DNA of 64,000 bases from a virus, in the IMG/VR virus record IMGVR_UViG_3300037468_000371, positions 1-64,000 of that record; one strand, written 5' to 3'. Shown piece by piece: positions 1 to 8,152 of this stretch; within the stretch, counting starts at the first letter, position 1, and each line of letters starts with the position of its first letter. A model generated the notes under the pieces. It was not told where the DNA came from. It searched no databases and saw only the letters and a list, made by a program, of their open reading frames with translations. Both the position numbers and the translations under genes were made by a program.

Positions 1-421
1 CATAGCGGGGGCGCCGCGCCACTTTGGCCGGCCCCTGCTATGGGGTGGGGCGCCCCGCACTACGGGGCGGGCGCGGTGCCCGCCCACCGGGGTAGGCCCG
101 GCCAAAATGGCGCGACCGGCCAAAATGGCCGGGACGCCAAAATGGCGCGGCCGCGGCCGGCCAAAATGGCCGGGACGCCAAAATGGCCCGAGACCGCGAC
201 CCGCGACCCCCCCGGCGGCAGAACGCGGCGCCCCGCCGCGGCGGGCGGGGCGTCCTTTCCCCGCGGGTTCATGAAAACTGTAGCGAAGAACCGCGACCGT
301 AGCAACTGAGCAACAAGGACGCATCGAAGCAACGAACCCTGAGCGGCGAGGCGCGAAGCCACGATTCGTGATATCCTGACGGCACGATCATGCGATCGCG
401 CAGCGTTGTCCCCCACCAACG
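1..421. other. Left-end non-coding region with hairpins and repeats
   Basis: No convincing gene precedes the terminase. The stretch holds an imperfect inverted repeat (arms 1-12 and 31-42), a perfect 8-bp stem (65-72 with 78-85) and the GCCAAAATGGC repeat array described separately. Extreme GC bias opens long reading frames on both strands here, but none has a ribosome-binding site or recognisable product. Its position directly upstream of the large terminase would suit a packaging (pac or cos) region or a late-operon control region. That role is inference from position only. Confidence 0.6.
101..187 (+). repeat. Five-copy GCCAAAATGGC repeat array
   Basis: The 11-mer GCCAAAATGGC occurs at 101, 119, 136, 160 and 177. 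Each copy has GCC/GGC arms around an AAAAT centre. Copies two-three and four-five are parts of an exact 31-bp direct duplication (116-146 and 157-187). Start-to-start spacing is 18, 17, 24 and 17 bp. Regular short repeats beside a terminase gene resemble binding sites for a packaging or regulatory protein. Confidence 0.85.
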
Positions 422-2038
422 ATGATCTTCGATCCTTCGGTGTGGTCCCGCGCCGCGGATCTGATCGATCCGGCCCGAGCGACGGACCCGGCCGTTGCGG
501 CCGGCCCGCGGGCGGGCCGGGCGCGATGGTTGGCGCGGGCGCGACCGCAGCAGCTTCCACCGGTGGGCTACTTCTTCGTGTGGCTCATCATGGCCGGCCG
601 CGGCTGGGGCAAGACCCGCACGGGCGCGGAACTGTTCAACGATTGGGCGCGCTCTTCCCCGCCGGGCTCGCAGTTGCTCTTGGCCGGGCGCACCCCGGCC
701 GACGTACGGGACTATGCTCTCTACGGCGAGGGCGGATTGCTTACGCATTACCCGGACATTCAGTATGAGCCGACCAAGCGGGTGCTGACATGGCCGCACC
801 GCGCGACGGCGCTGATCCGTTCGGGGGCGAACCCCGAGGAGTTCCGCGGCTTCTCGGGCGAGAAGGTCTGGCTGGACGAGCTGGCCTCGTGGGATTACCC
901 ACAGGAGTGTTGGGACAACCTGATCTTCGGAATGCGCGAACGGCAGCCGCAGATGGTAATCACAACGACGCCGCGCCCGATCGATCTTCTGCGATCGATT
1001 GTCCGAATGCCCGGCACGCGGGTCGTTCGTGGTAGCTCGTACGAGAACCGAGAGAATCTGGCGCCCGAGTGGGTCACCAACGTGCTGGACCCGTTGGCGG
1101 GGACGCGCCTAGGGCGACAGGAGATCGGCGGCGAGCTGATCGAGGACGTGATCGGGGCGTTGTGGACCGCCGCGCGGATCGAGGCGGCCCGCTGGCCCTC
1201 GGGCGCGGCGTTGCCGGTGCTGGAGCGAATCGTCGTGGCGGTCGATCCGCAGGGCTCCTCGACCGGGGACGCCCCGGGGACTACGGGCATCGTCGTGGCC
1301 GGCCGCGTGGCGCGGCCGCCGGGCGGCCCGGCGGCGGATGGCGGCGGCGGCGGCGGCGGGCCACAGCAGGAGTTCGTCGTCCTGGAGGACGCGTCCATGT
1401 CCGGTACGCCCGACGAGTGGGGCGCCCGGGCCGTGGCGGCGCTGGACCGTTGGGGGGCGGACCGCGTCGTGGCGGAGCGGAACTTCGGCGGCGAGATGGT
1501 CGAGTCCACGTTGCGGACACGGCGCGGCGCGCTGCCCATCGAGATCGTGACGGCCTCCCGAGGCAAGATCCGCCGCGCGGAGCCCATAGCGGCCCTGTAC
1601 GAGCAGGCCCGTGTGCATCACCGCGGGCTGTTCGCGCGCCTTGAGGATGAGATGGTGACGTTCACGCCCGTCTCGGCCTTTTCGCCCAACCGACTGGACG
1701 CTCTCGTATGGGCCCTTGCGTCCCTGTCGGGCTTGGCCGCGGCGGGCGGGGGCCGTGGCGGGGCGTGGGGCCGCCGCCGCGGCCCGACAGCAAACCGAGC
1801 GGAGCCGGCCGCCGCCGCCGCCGCCGCCGCTGGTGTGCCGCGGCCGGCGGGCTGGCGGCCGGCGCGGCCCGGCGCCGCGGCGCCGCGCGACACGACGGTC
1901 GAGCCGACCACGGGCGCCCCGACCGCGGGCCGTGGCGGGGCGTGGGGGCACCGGGGCAAGGGCACCGGCGGCCGCCGGCGCGGCGGCGCTGGTGGGCCGC
2001 GGCGCCGGCCGCGCGGTGGCCGGGGGGGGCGCGGTTGA
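422..2038 (+). CDS. terL: Terminase large subunit (packaging ATPase-nuclease)
   Basis: Motor that cuts concatemeric phage DNA and pumps it into proheads through the portal. The ATPase domain shows Walker A AGRGWGKT (residues 58-65), Walker B VWLDEL (149-154) and a TTTPRP coupling motif (181-186). The nuclease domain has the acidic set expected of the RNase H-like fold: D275 in AVDPQG, E352 in VAERNF and D426 in NRLDALVW. A Gly-rich insert lies near residues 307-313. The last ~100 residues are Gly/Arg/Ala/Pro-rich low complexity, unusual for the family. ATG at 422 is chosen because a stop closes the frame upstream; no strong Shine-Dalgarno is seen. Confidence 0.95.
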   Translation: MIFDPSVWSRAADLIDPARATDPAVAAGPRAGRARWLARARPQQLPPVGYFFVWLIMAGRGWGKTRTGAELFNDWARSSPPGSQLLLAGRTPADVRDYALYGEGGLLTHYPDIQYEPTKRVLTWPHRATALIRSGANPEEFRGFSGEKVWLDELASWDYPQECWDNLIFGMRERQPQMVITTTPRPIDLLRSIVRMPGTRVVRGSSYENRENLAPEWVTNVLDPLAGTRLGRQEIGGELIEDVIGALWTAARIEAARWPSGAALPVLERIVVAVDPQGSSTGDAPGTTGIVVAGRVARPPGGPAADGGGGGGGPQQEFVVLEDASMSGTPDEWGARAVAALDRWGADRVVAERNFGGEMVESTLRTRRGALPIEIVTASRGKIRRAEPIAALYEQARVHHRGLFARLEDEMVTFTPVSAFSPNRLDALVWALASLSGLAAAGGGRGGAWGRRRGPTANRAEPAAAAAAAAGVPRPAGWRPARPGAAAPRDTTVEPTTGAPTAGRGGAWGHRGKGTGGRRRGGAGGPRRRPRGGRGGRG

Positions 2039-2286
2039 GCCCGCCGCCGGCCGGGGCGCCGCCGCCGCCGGGCCTCGGCCGCGAGGAGCGATGCCCCGGC
2101 TGCCGCCGGCTGTTGGGGCGCCGGGCCTACGGCGACGCGGGTCCGGTAGTGGTCATCGTCGACGGGCGCACGATGCTCATCACGGTAGGACACATCTGGT
2201 GCGGCCGTTGCTCGTGCTCTATCGAGGTCAAGGCCCTTCATGATCAACGCTTTACATCGTGGGCACCGGCCCGCGAGGAGGAGTGA
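2035..2286 (+). CDS. Com-like zinc-ribbon protein
   Basis: An 83-residue reading frame with a CPGCRR pair near its N-terminus and a CGRCSC pair downstream, a treble-clef or zinc-ribbon spacing like phage Mu Com and similar small proteins found in phage head regions. Com itself is a translational activator of a DNA-modification gene; no such role can be assigned here. The start is inferred as TTG at 2035, overlapping the terminase stop and preceded by a G-rich stretch. No ATG is available in frame before the first Cys pair, so the true start is uncertain. The run from TTGA to the zinc pair is Pro-rich. Confidence 0.55.
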   Translation: MSPPPAGAPPPPGLGREERCPGCRRLLGRRAYGDAGPVVVIVDGRTMLITVGHIWCGRCSCSIEVKALHDQRFTSWAPAREEE

Positions 2287-2292
2287 GCTAGT

Positions 2293-3087
2293 ATGAGCAC
2301 TGATGACACCGAGCGCGCCGCCCCCCGGGGCGAGAGCGCCGACAGCACCCAAGAAGCAACGACGGCGAGGGCTGGCGATACGGTGTCAGGCAGCGGCGGC
2401 GGCAACAAACAACCCCCGAGCAACGCGCACAACCCCGGACGGCGTAACGCCTCGACGCCGCTGTGCGGTTTCCGGCGCCAGCCGGGCAAGCGCCCCTGCC
2501 GAAACCCCGCAGGCCTACAGACCGATCATCCCGGCGTCGGCCGTTGCTTCATGTGTGGCGGCCGCAGCGAGATGGACCGCACGAAGGCGCACAAGGCGAT
2601 CGCCACCGCGGCGATGGACACCTACGGTCGGCCGCGGCAGGTCGGCCCGCACGACGCGCTGCTCGAAGAGGTGTGGCGCACGGCGGGACACGTAGCCTTC
2701 CTCGAACAGCAGATCCACGCGATGGAAGCCGCGGGCCTCGTGGCCGAGCGGCCGGCCGGGGCAAGCCCGGACGCCGCGCGGGCGGCCAGCGAGGTATCGA
2801 TCTGGATCAAGCTCTACCAGTCCGAGCGCTCGCATCTCGTCTCGGTCTGCCGCACGGCGATCGACTGCGGCATCGCGGAGCGGCAGGTCCGCATCGCGGA
2901 GGAGCAGGGCCGCATGATCGCCGGAGTGATCTCGGGCGTGCTCGGGGATCTGGGCATCGCAGCCGACTCCGACGAGGTTCGGCTTCGTGTCCGTCAGCAC
3001 CTGACGCTGCTCGCATCAGCCCCGGCGCCGCCGCCGTCGCTCGTGGCCGGCACCGCGCGCCGCGGCGGCGGCGAGAGGGCCAACTGA
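2293..3087 (+). CDS. Zinc-finger protein, possible terminase small subunit
   Basis: 264 residues. After a disordered Ser/Gly/Asn-rich N-terminus comes a zinc-knuckle-like motif: C58, C69, H79, C85 and C88 around TDHPGVGRC, followed by GG. This 'C..C..HPG.G.C..C/HGG' pattern occurs in many phage proteins beside terminase genes. The C-terminal half is helical (roughly residues 110-240), including GIAERQVRIAEEQG, consistent with an oligomerising DNA-recognition subunit. A GAGGAG ribosome site precedes ATG 2293. Position between large terminase and portal supports a packaging role, but the small subunit more often precedes the large one, so the call is tentative. Confidence 0.5.
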   Translation: MSTDDTERAAPRGESADSTQEATTARAGDTVSGSGGGNKQPPSNAHNPGRRNASTPLCGFRRQPGKRPCRNPAGLQTDHPGVGRCFMCGGRSEMDRTKAHKAIATAAMDTYGRPRQVGPHDALLEEVWRTAGHVAFLEQQIHAMEAAGLVAERPAGASPDAARAASEVSIWIKLYQSERSHLVSVCRTAIDCGIAERQVRIAEEQGRMIAGVISGVLGDLGIAADSDEVRLRVRQHLTLLASAPAPPPSLVAGTARRGGGERAN

Positions 3088-3088
3088 A

Positions 3089-4633
3089 ATGGCGACCAAG
3101 CCGACGCCCGTTCCCGCTGCTGCCGACGCCGAGGAGCTGAAGCGCCGCCGCCGCCGCAGCGCGCAGTTGCGCTCGGCTGTCTCGCTGCTGCTCGAACGGT
3201 CGCGGTTCGCCGCGACCGCCGGCATGACGTTCCCGGACGGAGCGGGCGGATTCCTCCGAGATCTGTACGCGCAGCTCGGCTACAAGCGCGAGCTGACTCC
3301 AAAAGACTATTGGGAACGCTACGTGCGCGGCGGCGTAGCGGCCCGCATCATCGATGCGTATCCGCGGGCCACGTGGATCGGCGGAGTCGAGCTGCGCGAG
3401 GACGAGGACCCGGGGGTCGAGACACCGTTCGAGCGGGAGATCTACGCGCTGGACCGCCGGCTGGACCTGTGGGCGCGAGTGATGCGCTCCGACATCCTGG
3501 CGGGCCTAGGCCGCTACGCCGTATTGGTCATCGGCGCCCGGGGCAATCTCTCCTCGCCGCTGCCGCGCATGTCTTCTTCCGAGGACATCCTGTACCTGAC
3601 GCCGCTGAGCGAGGGCCGCGCGAAGATCAAGTCGCTCGTCACAGATCACCGGGACGAGCGTTTCGGCCTTCCCGAGGAGTACGGTATCCAGCTCGTCGCC
3701 GAGCACGAGACTCCAGTTCACTGGTCCCGTGTCGTCCACGTAGCCGAGCGGCTGCTGGAAGACGACGTGTACGGGCAGCCGCGGCTGGCCGCCGTATGGA
3801 ACTACCTGGACGATCTGGACAAGATCGTCGGCGGCGGCGCCGAGGCTTCGTGGAAGCGGATGGATCCGGGCATGCAGTTGGACATCGACCCGACGATCGA
3901 TCTGACACCCGAGGACGAAGAGGACCTGTCGGACGAGATCGACGAGTACGTGCATGGGCTCCGCCGTGTGATGCGCACCCGCGGCGCGGACCTCAAGCTA
4001 CTGAACGCGCTGCCGTCGCCGTTCGGAACGAACATCGAGGCGATCCTGCAGCTGGTCGGTGCGGCTACCGGGATCCCGCAGCGCATCCTGGCCGGCTCGG
4101 AACGGGGCGAGCTGGCGAGCCAGCAGGACCGCGAGAACTGGAACGACCGCGTGGCGGAGCGCCGCCGCGAGTTCGCCGAGCCGCTGGTGAAGCGGCTGGT
4201 GGAGCGCCTGATCAAGCACGGGGCGTTGCCCGCTCCGGCAGGCGAGGAGGACGGCGAATACACGATCCGTTGGCCGGAGGCCGAGGAGCTCTCGGAGGCC
4301 GAGAAGGCCGGCGTAGCCTCGACGATGGCTTCTGCGAACGCTTCGCAGAAGGCATCGGAGGGCTCGGTGATCATGACGGCCAACGAGATCCGCGACCGTA
4401 TCCTAGGGCTTCCGCCCCTGGAGGTCGAGGATGCCACGGGCGAGGAGTTCATGACCGAGGAGCCCGAGATCGAAGAGCTGCCGACGGACGGGAGCCCGCC
4501 GGGCGAGGATGACGCCGACGAGCAGGGCGCGGGTGAAGATGCCGCGGATGCAGCGGAGGAGCCCGAGGCGATCGACGAAGAGAAGCCCGTTCGCCGCGCC
4601 GCGGCGGCCGCGGCGAAGGAGCCCACTTCATGA
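3089..4633 (+). CDS. Portal protein (DUF1073-type)
   Basis: 514-residue protein recognised as a DUF1073-family portal, the dodecameric ring at the capsid vertex through which DNA passes. Family-like segments include the N-terminal DYWERYVRGGVAARIIDAYP (about residues 73-92), RSDILAGLGRYAVLVIG and the GIPQRILAGSERGELASQQD segment in the clip/stem region. The last ~70 residues are acidic and Ala-rich. It overlaps the protease gene by 4 bp (ATGA) and lies in the canonical terminase-portal-protease order. Confidence 0.9.
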   Translation: MATKPTPVPAAADAEELKRRRRRSAQLRSAVSLLLERSRFAATAGMTFPDGAGGFLRDLYAQLGYKRELTPKDYWERYVRGGVAARIIDAYPRATWIGGVELREDEDPGVETPFEREIYALDRRLDLWARVMRSDILAGLGRYAVLVIGARGNLSSPLPRMSSSEDILYLTPLSEGRAKIKSLVTDHRDERFGLPEEYGIQLVAEHETPVHWSRVVHVAERLLEDDVYGQPRLAAVWNYLDDLDKIVGGGAEASWKRMDPGMQLDIDPTIDLTPEDEEDLSDEIDEYVHGLRRVMRTRGADLKLLNALPSPFGTNIEAILQLVGAATGIPQRILAGSERGELASQQDRENWNDRVAERRREFAEPLVKRLVERLIKHGALPAPAGEEDGEYTIRWPEAEELSEAEKAGVASTMASANASQKASEGSVIMTANEIRDRILGLPPLEVEDATGEEFMTEEPEIEELPTDGSPPGEDDADEQGAGEDAADAAEEPEAIDEEKPVRRAAAAAAKEPTS

Positions 4634-5958
4634 GCTACGACCTGAAGCGCATGGCCCGCCACGCAACCGAGACGGGCGGCCTGTGGCGCGAGGAGAAGTA
4701 TCGCGGCCGGCTGCATCTGGTGGTCCCTGTGATCGCGCTGGTTGGCGATTCAGTCGTCAGCCCGCTCGGCGCCGCCGGGCCGGAGTTCGTCCCCGGCCGT
4801 GAGTTGGCCTTCGCCCCCTCGGGATGGGACGGCCGGCCGGTCGTGGCGAACCATCCAGTGATGGCCGACGGATCGCCGATCTCGGCCAACCGGCCTGACG
4901 TTCTGTCGGGCGAGCAGATCGGCCTGATGTTCAACACACGGTACGAAGATGGCCGGCTGAAGACCGAAGCCTGGATCGACACCACGGCGGAAGCAGCCGC
5001 AGAGGTCATCGAACGGATCCGCGCGGGCGAGATGCTCGAAGTGTCGGTCGGCGCCTTCGTCGCGTCCGAGCGCACGGCGGGCCGGGCCGCCAGCGGCGAC
5101 GAGTACCAGTGGGTGTGGTCGTCGATCATTCCGGACCATCTGGCAATCGGCTTGAACGGCGCCAAGGGCGCTTGTTCGATCGATGCCGGCTGCGGCGCCC
5201 CGCGAGCTGCCGCTGCCGAGGATTCTCACGAGCCGGCGCAACCGGCAGAGGCGGTCGCCGTGCGAGCGGCCGGCTGCGGTTGTGACGGTGGAAGTAGCAC
5301 GGGCGAAGGGCGCAAGACCCAAGCCCCAGTCGAAAAGGAGAAGCGAATGCCCAGCGAGAAGCAGAAGGCGCTGGCGGGGCGACTCATCACCTGTGGGAAG
5401 TCGCCCTTCCAGGAGGCCGACCGCGAGCTGCTCGAGACCTTCCCAGAGGAACGTCTCGAGTCGCTGGCGGACGGTTTCGCCACCACCGAGCCGCCGGCCC
5501 CGGCGGCCCCGGCCCCGGCCGCAGTAGTCGCCGCGGCCCCGGCCGACAAGCCGAAGGAGCAGACCGACGAGGAGCTGATCGCCGCGCTGCCCGAGGCCCT
5601 CCGTTCCATGATCGCCCGGTACCAGGCCGAGGATCGCCAGAAGCGCGAGGAGCTGATCAAGACCCTCGCCGCGGGGCAGTCGGTCTTCACGGCCGAGCAG
5701 CTCAAGGCCCGCACGACCGAGGAGCTCACGGCGCTGCGCTCCATGTGCGAGCAGGTCGCGAAGGCCGCGGCCAAGGCGAACACCGCCGACGACAGCGAAG
5801 GCGCCGAGCCGCGCGCCGCCGCTGCGGACTTCTCGGGCCGCGGCTTTCCGGTCAGCGAGCCCGCGAAGGACGTGACCATCATCAATCCGCCCGACCCGTG
5901 GGATCTCGCGGGCCTCCAGGCCTCTCGTTCGGGCAAGCCGCAGAAGGGGACCAACTGA
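4630..5958 (+). CDS. Prohead protease with C-terminal scaffold (DUF2213-type)
   Basis: 442 residues. The N-terminal ~190 residues match DUF2213-like prohead proteases: GRPVVANHPV, a QIGLMFNTRYEDGRLKTEAW block and GEMLEVSVGAF, where the serine is a candidate nucleophile and His residues in the fold would complete the site. The rest is Ala/Pro/Glu-rich and helical, the usual composition of a capsid scaffold. It probably matures the prohead by cleaving scaffold and itself. An internal start at 5347 would make the scaffold part alone (separate entry). The gene overlaps the portal upstream and the decoration-like gene downstream. Confidence 0.85.
   Translation: MSYDLKRMARHATETGGLWREEKYRGRLHLVVPVIALVGDSVVSPLGAAGPEFVPGRELAFAPSGWDGRPVVANHPVMADGSPISANRPDVLSGEQIGLMFNTRYEDGRLKTEAWIDTTAEAAAEVIERIRAGEMLEVSVGAFVASERTAGRAASGDEYQWVWSSIIPDHLAIGLNGAKGACSIDAGCGAPRAAAAEDSHEPAQPAEAVAVRAAGCGCDGGSSTGEGRKTQAPVEKEKRMPSEKQKALAGRLITCGKSPFQEADRELLETFPEERLESLADGFATTEPPAPAAPAPAAVVAAAPADKPKEQTDEELIAALPEALRSMIARYQAEDRQKREELIKTLAAGQSVFTAEQLKARTTEELTALRSMCEQVAKAAAKANTADDSEGAEPRAAAADFSGRGFPVSEPAKDVTIINPPDPWDLAGLQASRSGKPQKGTN
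5347..5958 (+). CDS. Nested scaffold protein from internal in-frame start
   Basis: An ATG at 5347 lies in the protease frame, 6 nt after a perfect AAGGAG (5335-5340). Translation from it gives 203 residues beginning MPSEKQKALAG: an acidic, Ala/Pro-linked, mostly helical protein with a Lys-containing C-terminus ending GKPQKGTN, typical of a scaffold. Lambda makes its scaffold Nu3 in the same way, from inside protease gene C. The strength of this ribosome site, mid-gene and at the domain border, is the main evidence. Expression is inferred. Confidence 0.7.
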   Translation: MPSEKQKALAGRLITCGKSPFQEADRELLETFPEERLESLADGFATTEPPAPAAPAPAAVVAAAPADKPKEQTDEELIAALPEALRSMIARYQAEDRQKREELIKTLAAGQSVFTAEQLKARTTEELTALRSMCEQVAKAAAKANTADDSEGAEPRAAAADFSGRGFPVSEPAKDVTIINPPDPWDLAGLQASRSGKPQKGTN

Positions 5959-6401
5959 TGTCGATCACCAAGCGCGCCCCGAACACGATCCATCTCGGGG
6001 GACCCATCACCTACGTCAACGACCTCGCGGCGATCGAGACGATCACCCCGGGCATGCTCGTCGAGTACCACAACGACTCGGGCGTCCTCAAGTGGGGCGT
6101 CCACGACTCGGCCGACGAGCCCGTCCATCGCGCCGTCGCCCTCGAACAGATCGAGTTCAACAAGGGGGTCGACGACACCTACGCCGCTGGCGATCTCGTC
6201 AAGGTCGGTGTCCTGGTCCCGGGCTCGCAGTTCTGGGGCCTCATCCCGTCCGGGCAGAACATCACGCAGGGCGCCCGGCTCCAGTCCAACGGCAACGGCA
6301 TGCTCAAGGCCGCTGCCTCGGGTGAGGTCGCGTTCGTGGCCGTCGAGTCCGTCGACGCGTCCGCGCTCACGACCGCCCGCATCCGTGTGGAGGTGCTGTG
6401 A
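5958..6401 (+). CDS. Capsid decoration-like protein
   Basis: 147 residues directly before the capsid gene, the usual place for a decoration or head-stabilisation protein. The sequence is predicted mostly beta, rich in Gly and Val, with segments such as LGGPITYVNDLAAI and FWGLIPSGQNITQGARL that resemble small beta-barrel decoration proteins. ATG 5958 overlaps the preceding stop. No catalytic motif is visible. The role is inferred mainly from position and composition. Confidence 0.6.
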   Translation: MSITKRAPNTIHLGGPITYVNDLAAIETITPGMLVEYHNDSGVLKWGVHDSADEPVHRAVALEQIEFNKGVDDTYAAGDLVKVGVLVPGSQFWGLIPSGQNITQGARLQSNGNGMLKAAASGEVAFVAVESVDASALTTARIRVEVL

Positions 6402-7399
6402 TGAACGGTACGCAGTTCGTGAACCCCGCCGGTCTGTCGACCCCGCGGGGCCTGATGGCCGGGCTGATGAAGCACGGCTCGGTCGCTGCGTTCCGCGCGG
6501 CCTCGCCCCTCCCGAAGAACACGCAGGAGGTCCTGGACGGCGCCGTGCTCAAGGTCGGCCGCCAGCGCCTCGGGCTCGTCGAGGATCTGCTCTCGATGGG
6601 CTTGACGTACTCGCTGCCCAACTGGCTCGCGATCCCCTCGCTGTATTGGGAGCGGATCAACGACGTCGGCCACGCGCAGCGCACCATGGTCCCGAAGGCA
6701 CGGGGCGAGCGGCAGGTGCAGGACCGCGACACCGCGGCCATCCCGATCTACTGCACCTGGGACGACTTCTCGTTCAACATCCGCGAGCTCATGGCCGGCG
6801 CCCGCGTCGGCGCTCCGCTCGACACGTCGATGATCGAGCAGGCCACCCGCAACGTCAACGAGGCGATCGAGGACGCCGCGATCAACGGCGGCCCGACCAT
6901 CGCAGGGCTGACGACCCCGGGCATCCTCAACGCCCCGAACGCCAACACCGACACCTTCAAGGACAACGAGGCGTGGACGGCGGCGGCCCACGACGGCCAG
7001 GACATCTACGAAGACGTGATGGGTCTCATCGAGAAGCTTCAGGCCGTCAAGCGGTACGGTCCCTACGGCCTGTACCTGCCGACGGCGTACGACAACAAGC
7101 TCGACTCCGACTACAAGGCCAACGGCGACCGCACCATCCGCGAGCGTCTGGCCGAGATCTCGGTCGGTGGCGCGCCCCTGCGCATCCGCGGCCTGGACTA
7201 CATGCCGGCCGACACGGTCGTCATGTTCCAGATGACCTCCGACGTCATGGACGTCATCGTTGGGCAGACTCCCTCGGTCGTCTCGTGGGAGGACGCTCCG
7301 GGCTGGGAGACGAACTTCGTGGTCCTCTCGTGCATCGTCCCGCGCGTGCGCGACGACTACGAGGGCGCCTCGGGCATCGTCATCGGCACCCCGAGCTGA
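6401..7399 (+). CDS. Major capsid protein, encapsulin-like HK97 fold
   Basis: 332 residues forming the head shell. The middle and C-terminus resemble the encapsulin/linocin branch of the HK97 fold: a long helix with NVNEAIEDAAINGG, then TPGILN, DIYEDVMGLIEKLQ and YGPYGLYLPTAYDNKL, which is the pattern of encapsulin A-domains. The N-terminus is short, without a long delta domain, in keeping with a separate scaffold. A GTGGAGG ribosome site precedes ATG 6401, which overlaps the upstream stop; a GTG at 6398 is a less likely start. Confidence 0.88.
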   Translation: MNGTQFVNPAGLSTPRGLMAGLMKHGSVAAFRAASPLPKNTQEVLDGAVLKVGRQRLGLVEDLLSMGLTYSLPNWLAIPSLYWERINDVGHAQRTMVPKARGERQVQDRDTAAIPIYCTWDDFSFNIRELMAGARVGAPLDTSMIEQATRNVNEAIEDAAINGGPTIAGLTTPGILNAPNANTDTFKDNEAWTAAAHDGQDIYEDVMGLIEKLQAVKRYGPYGLYLPTAYDNKLDSDYKANGDRTIRERLAEISVGGAPLRIRGLDYMPADTVVMFQMTSDVMDVIVGQTPSVVSWEDAPGWETNFVVLSCIVPRVRDDYEGASGIVIGTPS

Positions 7400-7450
7400 C
7401 CCTGATCACAGAAGTGTAGAGATCGAACACAGAAAGGAGACAGACACACC

Positions 7451-7729
7451 ATGCAGGTCAAGCTGATCAAGGGAAACGAGGAACGCTTGTACGAGTGCGC
7501 GAACATCGGAGTCACCCGCATCACCGAGGCGATGGCCGCGGCGCAGAAGCCGATCAACCGGCAGCCGGGGATCTACATCGAGATGGCTGAGGTGAACCGC
7601 GTGAAGGGCGCGACCAAGATGATCGTCCTGCCCGACGATGCTGACGTGGTGTTCGTGATGAACGACCTTGGCAAGACCACGGACACGTACCGCTGGCCGA
7701 TCACGGCGGTGGCGGGGGCGCGCCCGTGA
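7451..7729 (+). CDS. Small head-region protein of unknown function
   Basis: 92 residues, preceded by a strong GAAAGGAG site in the recurring GGAGACAGACA-type leader. Predicted mixed alpha/beta with no motif I recognise. It follows the capsid gene after a 51-bp gap and is coupled to the next gene by GTGA overlap. A structural or assembly role is likely from position only. Confidence 0.75.
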   Translation: MQVKLIKGNEERLYECANIGVTRITEAMAAAQKPINRQPGIYIEMAEVNRVKGATKMIVLPDDADVVFVMNDLGKTTDTYRWPITAVAGARP

Positions 7730-8145
7730 GATACCGCATCCTGAAGGGAGCCCACGGCCTCGTGACCCCCAAGGGTGTGAAGTTCACGGTGAAGCCCGGA
7801 GATGAGGTGGACCTGACCGCCGAGCAGTTCGCCAGGATCGGAGCGCACCGTTCCGTCGCGCTTTCGGCGGCGCCGCCGTCGCCCGCGGCGGCAGCCCGGC
7901 CGCCGAAGGAAACCGCGCCGCCGCCCGCCGCCGCGCTCGCGGCGCCCGCAGCGGACGGGCAGGGACGTTGGGCGGACATCCTGCACCTGAAGACGAACCG
8001 CGTCAAGGAGGTCATCGAGAGGCTCGAATCGATCGAAGAGATCGAGTCGCTCGCCTCGGCGGAAGAGGCCGCGCGGAACCGCGCCGGGGTCAAGATGGCC
8101 GCCCGCGAGCGCATCGAGGAGCTGAAGCAGAAGCTGGAGGGTTGA
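7726..8145 (+). CDS. Head-region protein with Ala/Pro linker and coiled coil
   Basis: 139 residues. Residues ~1-45 look like a small beta domain (MRYRILKGAHGLVTPKG...). Residues ~46-78 form an Ala/Pro linker, and residues ~90-139 are a charged helix likely to be a coiled coil (EVIERLESIEEIESL). GTG start overlaps the previous stop. The layout recalls small proteins between capsid and connector genes in siphophages. Function not recognised. Confidence 0.75.
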   Translation: MRYRILKGAHGLVTPKGVKFTVKPGDEVDLTAEQFARIGAHRSVALSAAPPSPAAAARPPKETAPPPAAALAAPAADGQGRWADILHLKTNRVKEVIERLESIEEIESLASAEEAARNRAGVKMAARERIEELKQKLEG

Positions 8146-8152
8146 GAGCGCC

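Noticed and set aside
101-187. CRISPR-like array
   Set aside because: Repeats are only 11 bp, spacers are 6-13 bp and themselves repeated, and no Cas gene exists.
60-560. Minus-strand frame across the left end
   Set aside because: No ribosome site or family, Arg/Pro/Ala-rich composition as expected of GC-rich antisense, and it runs through the repeat array and terminase start.
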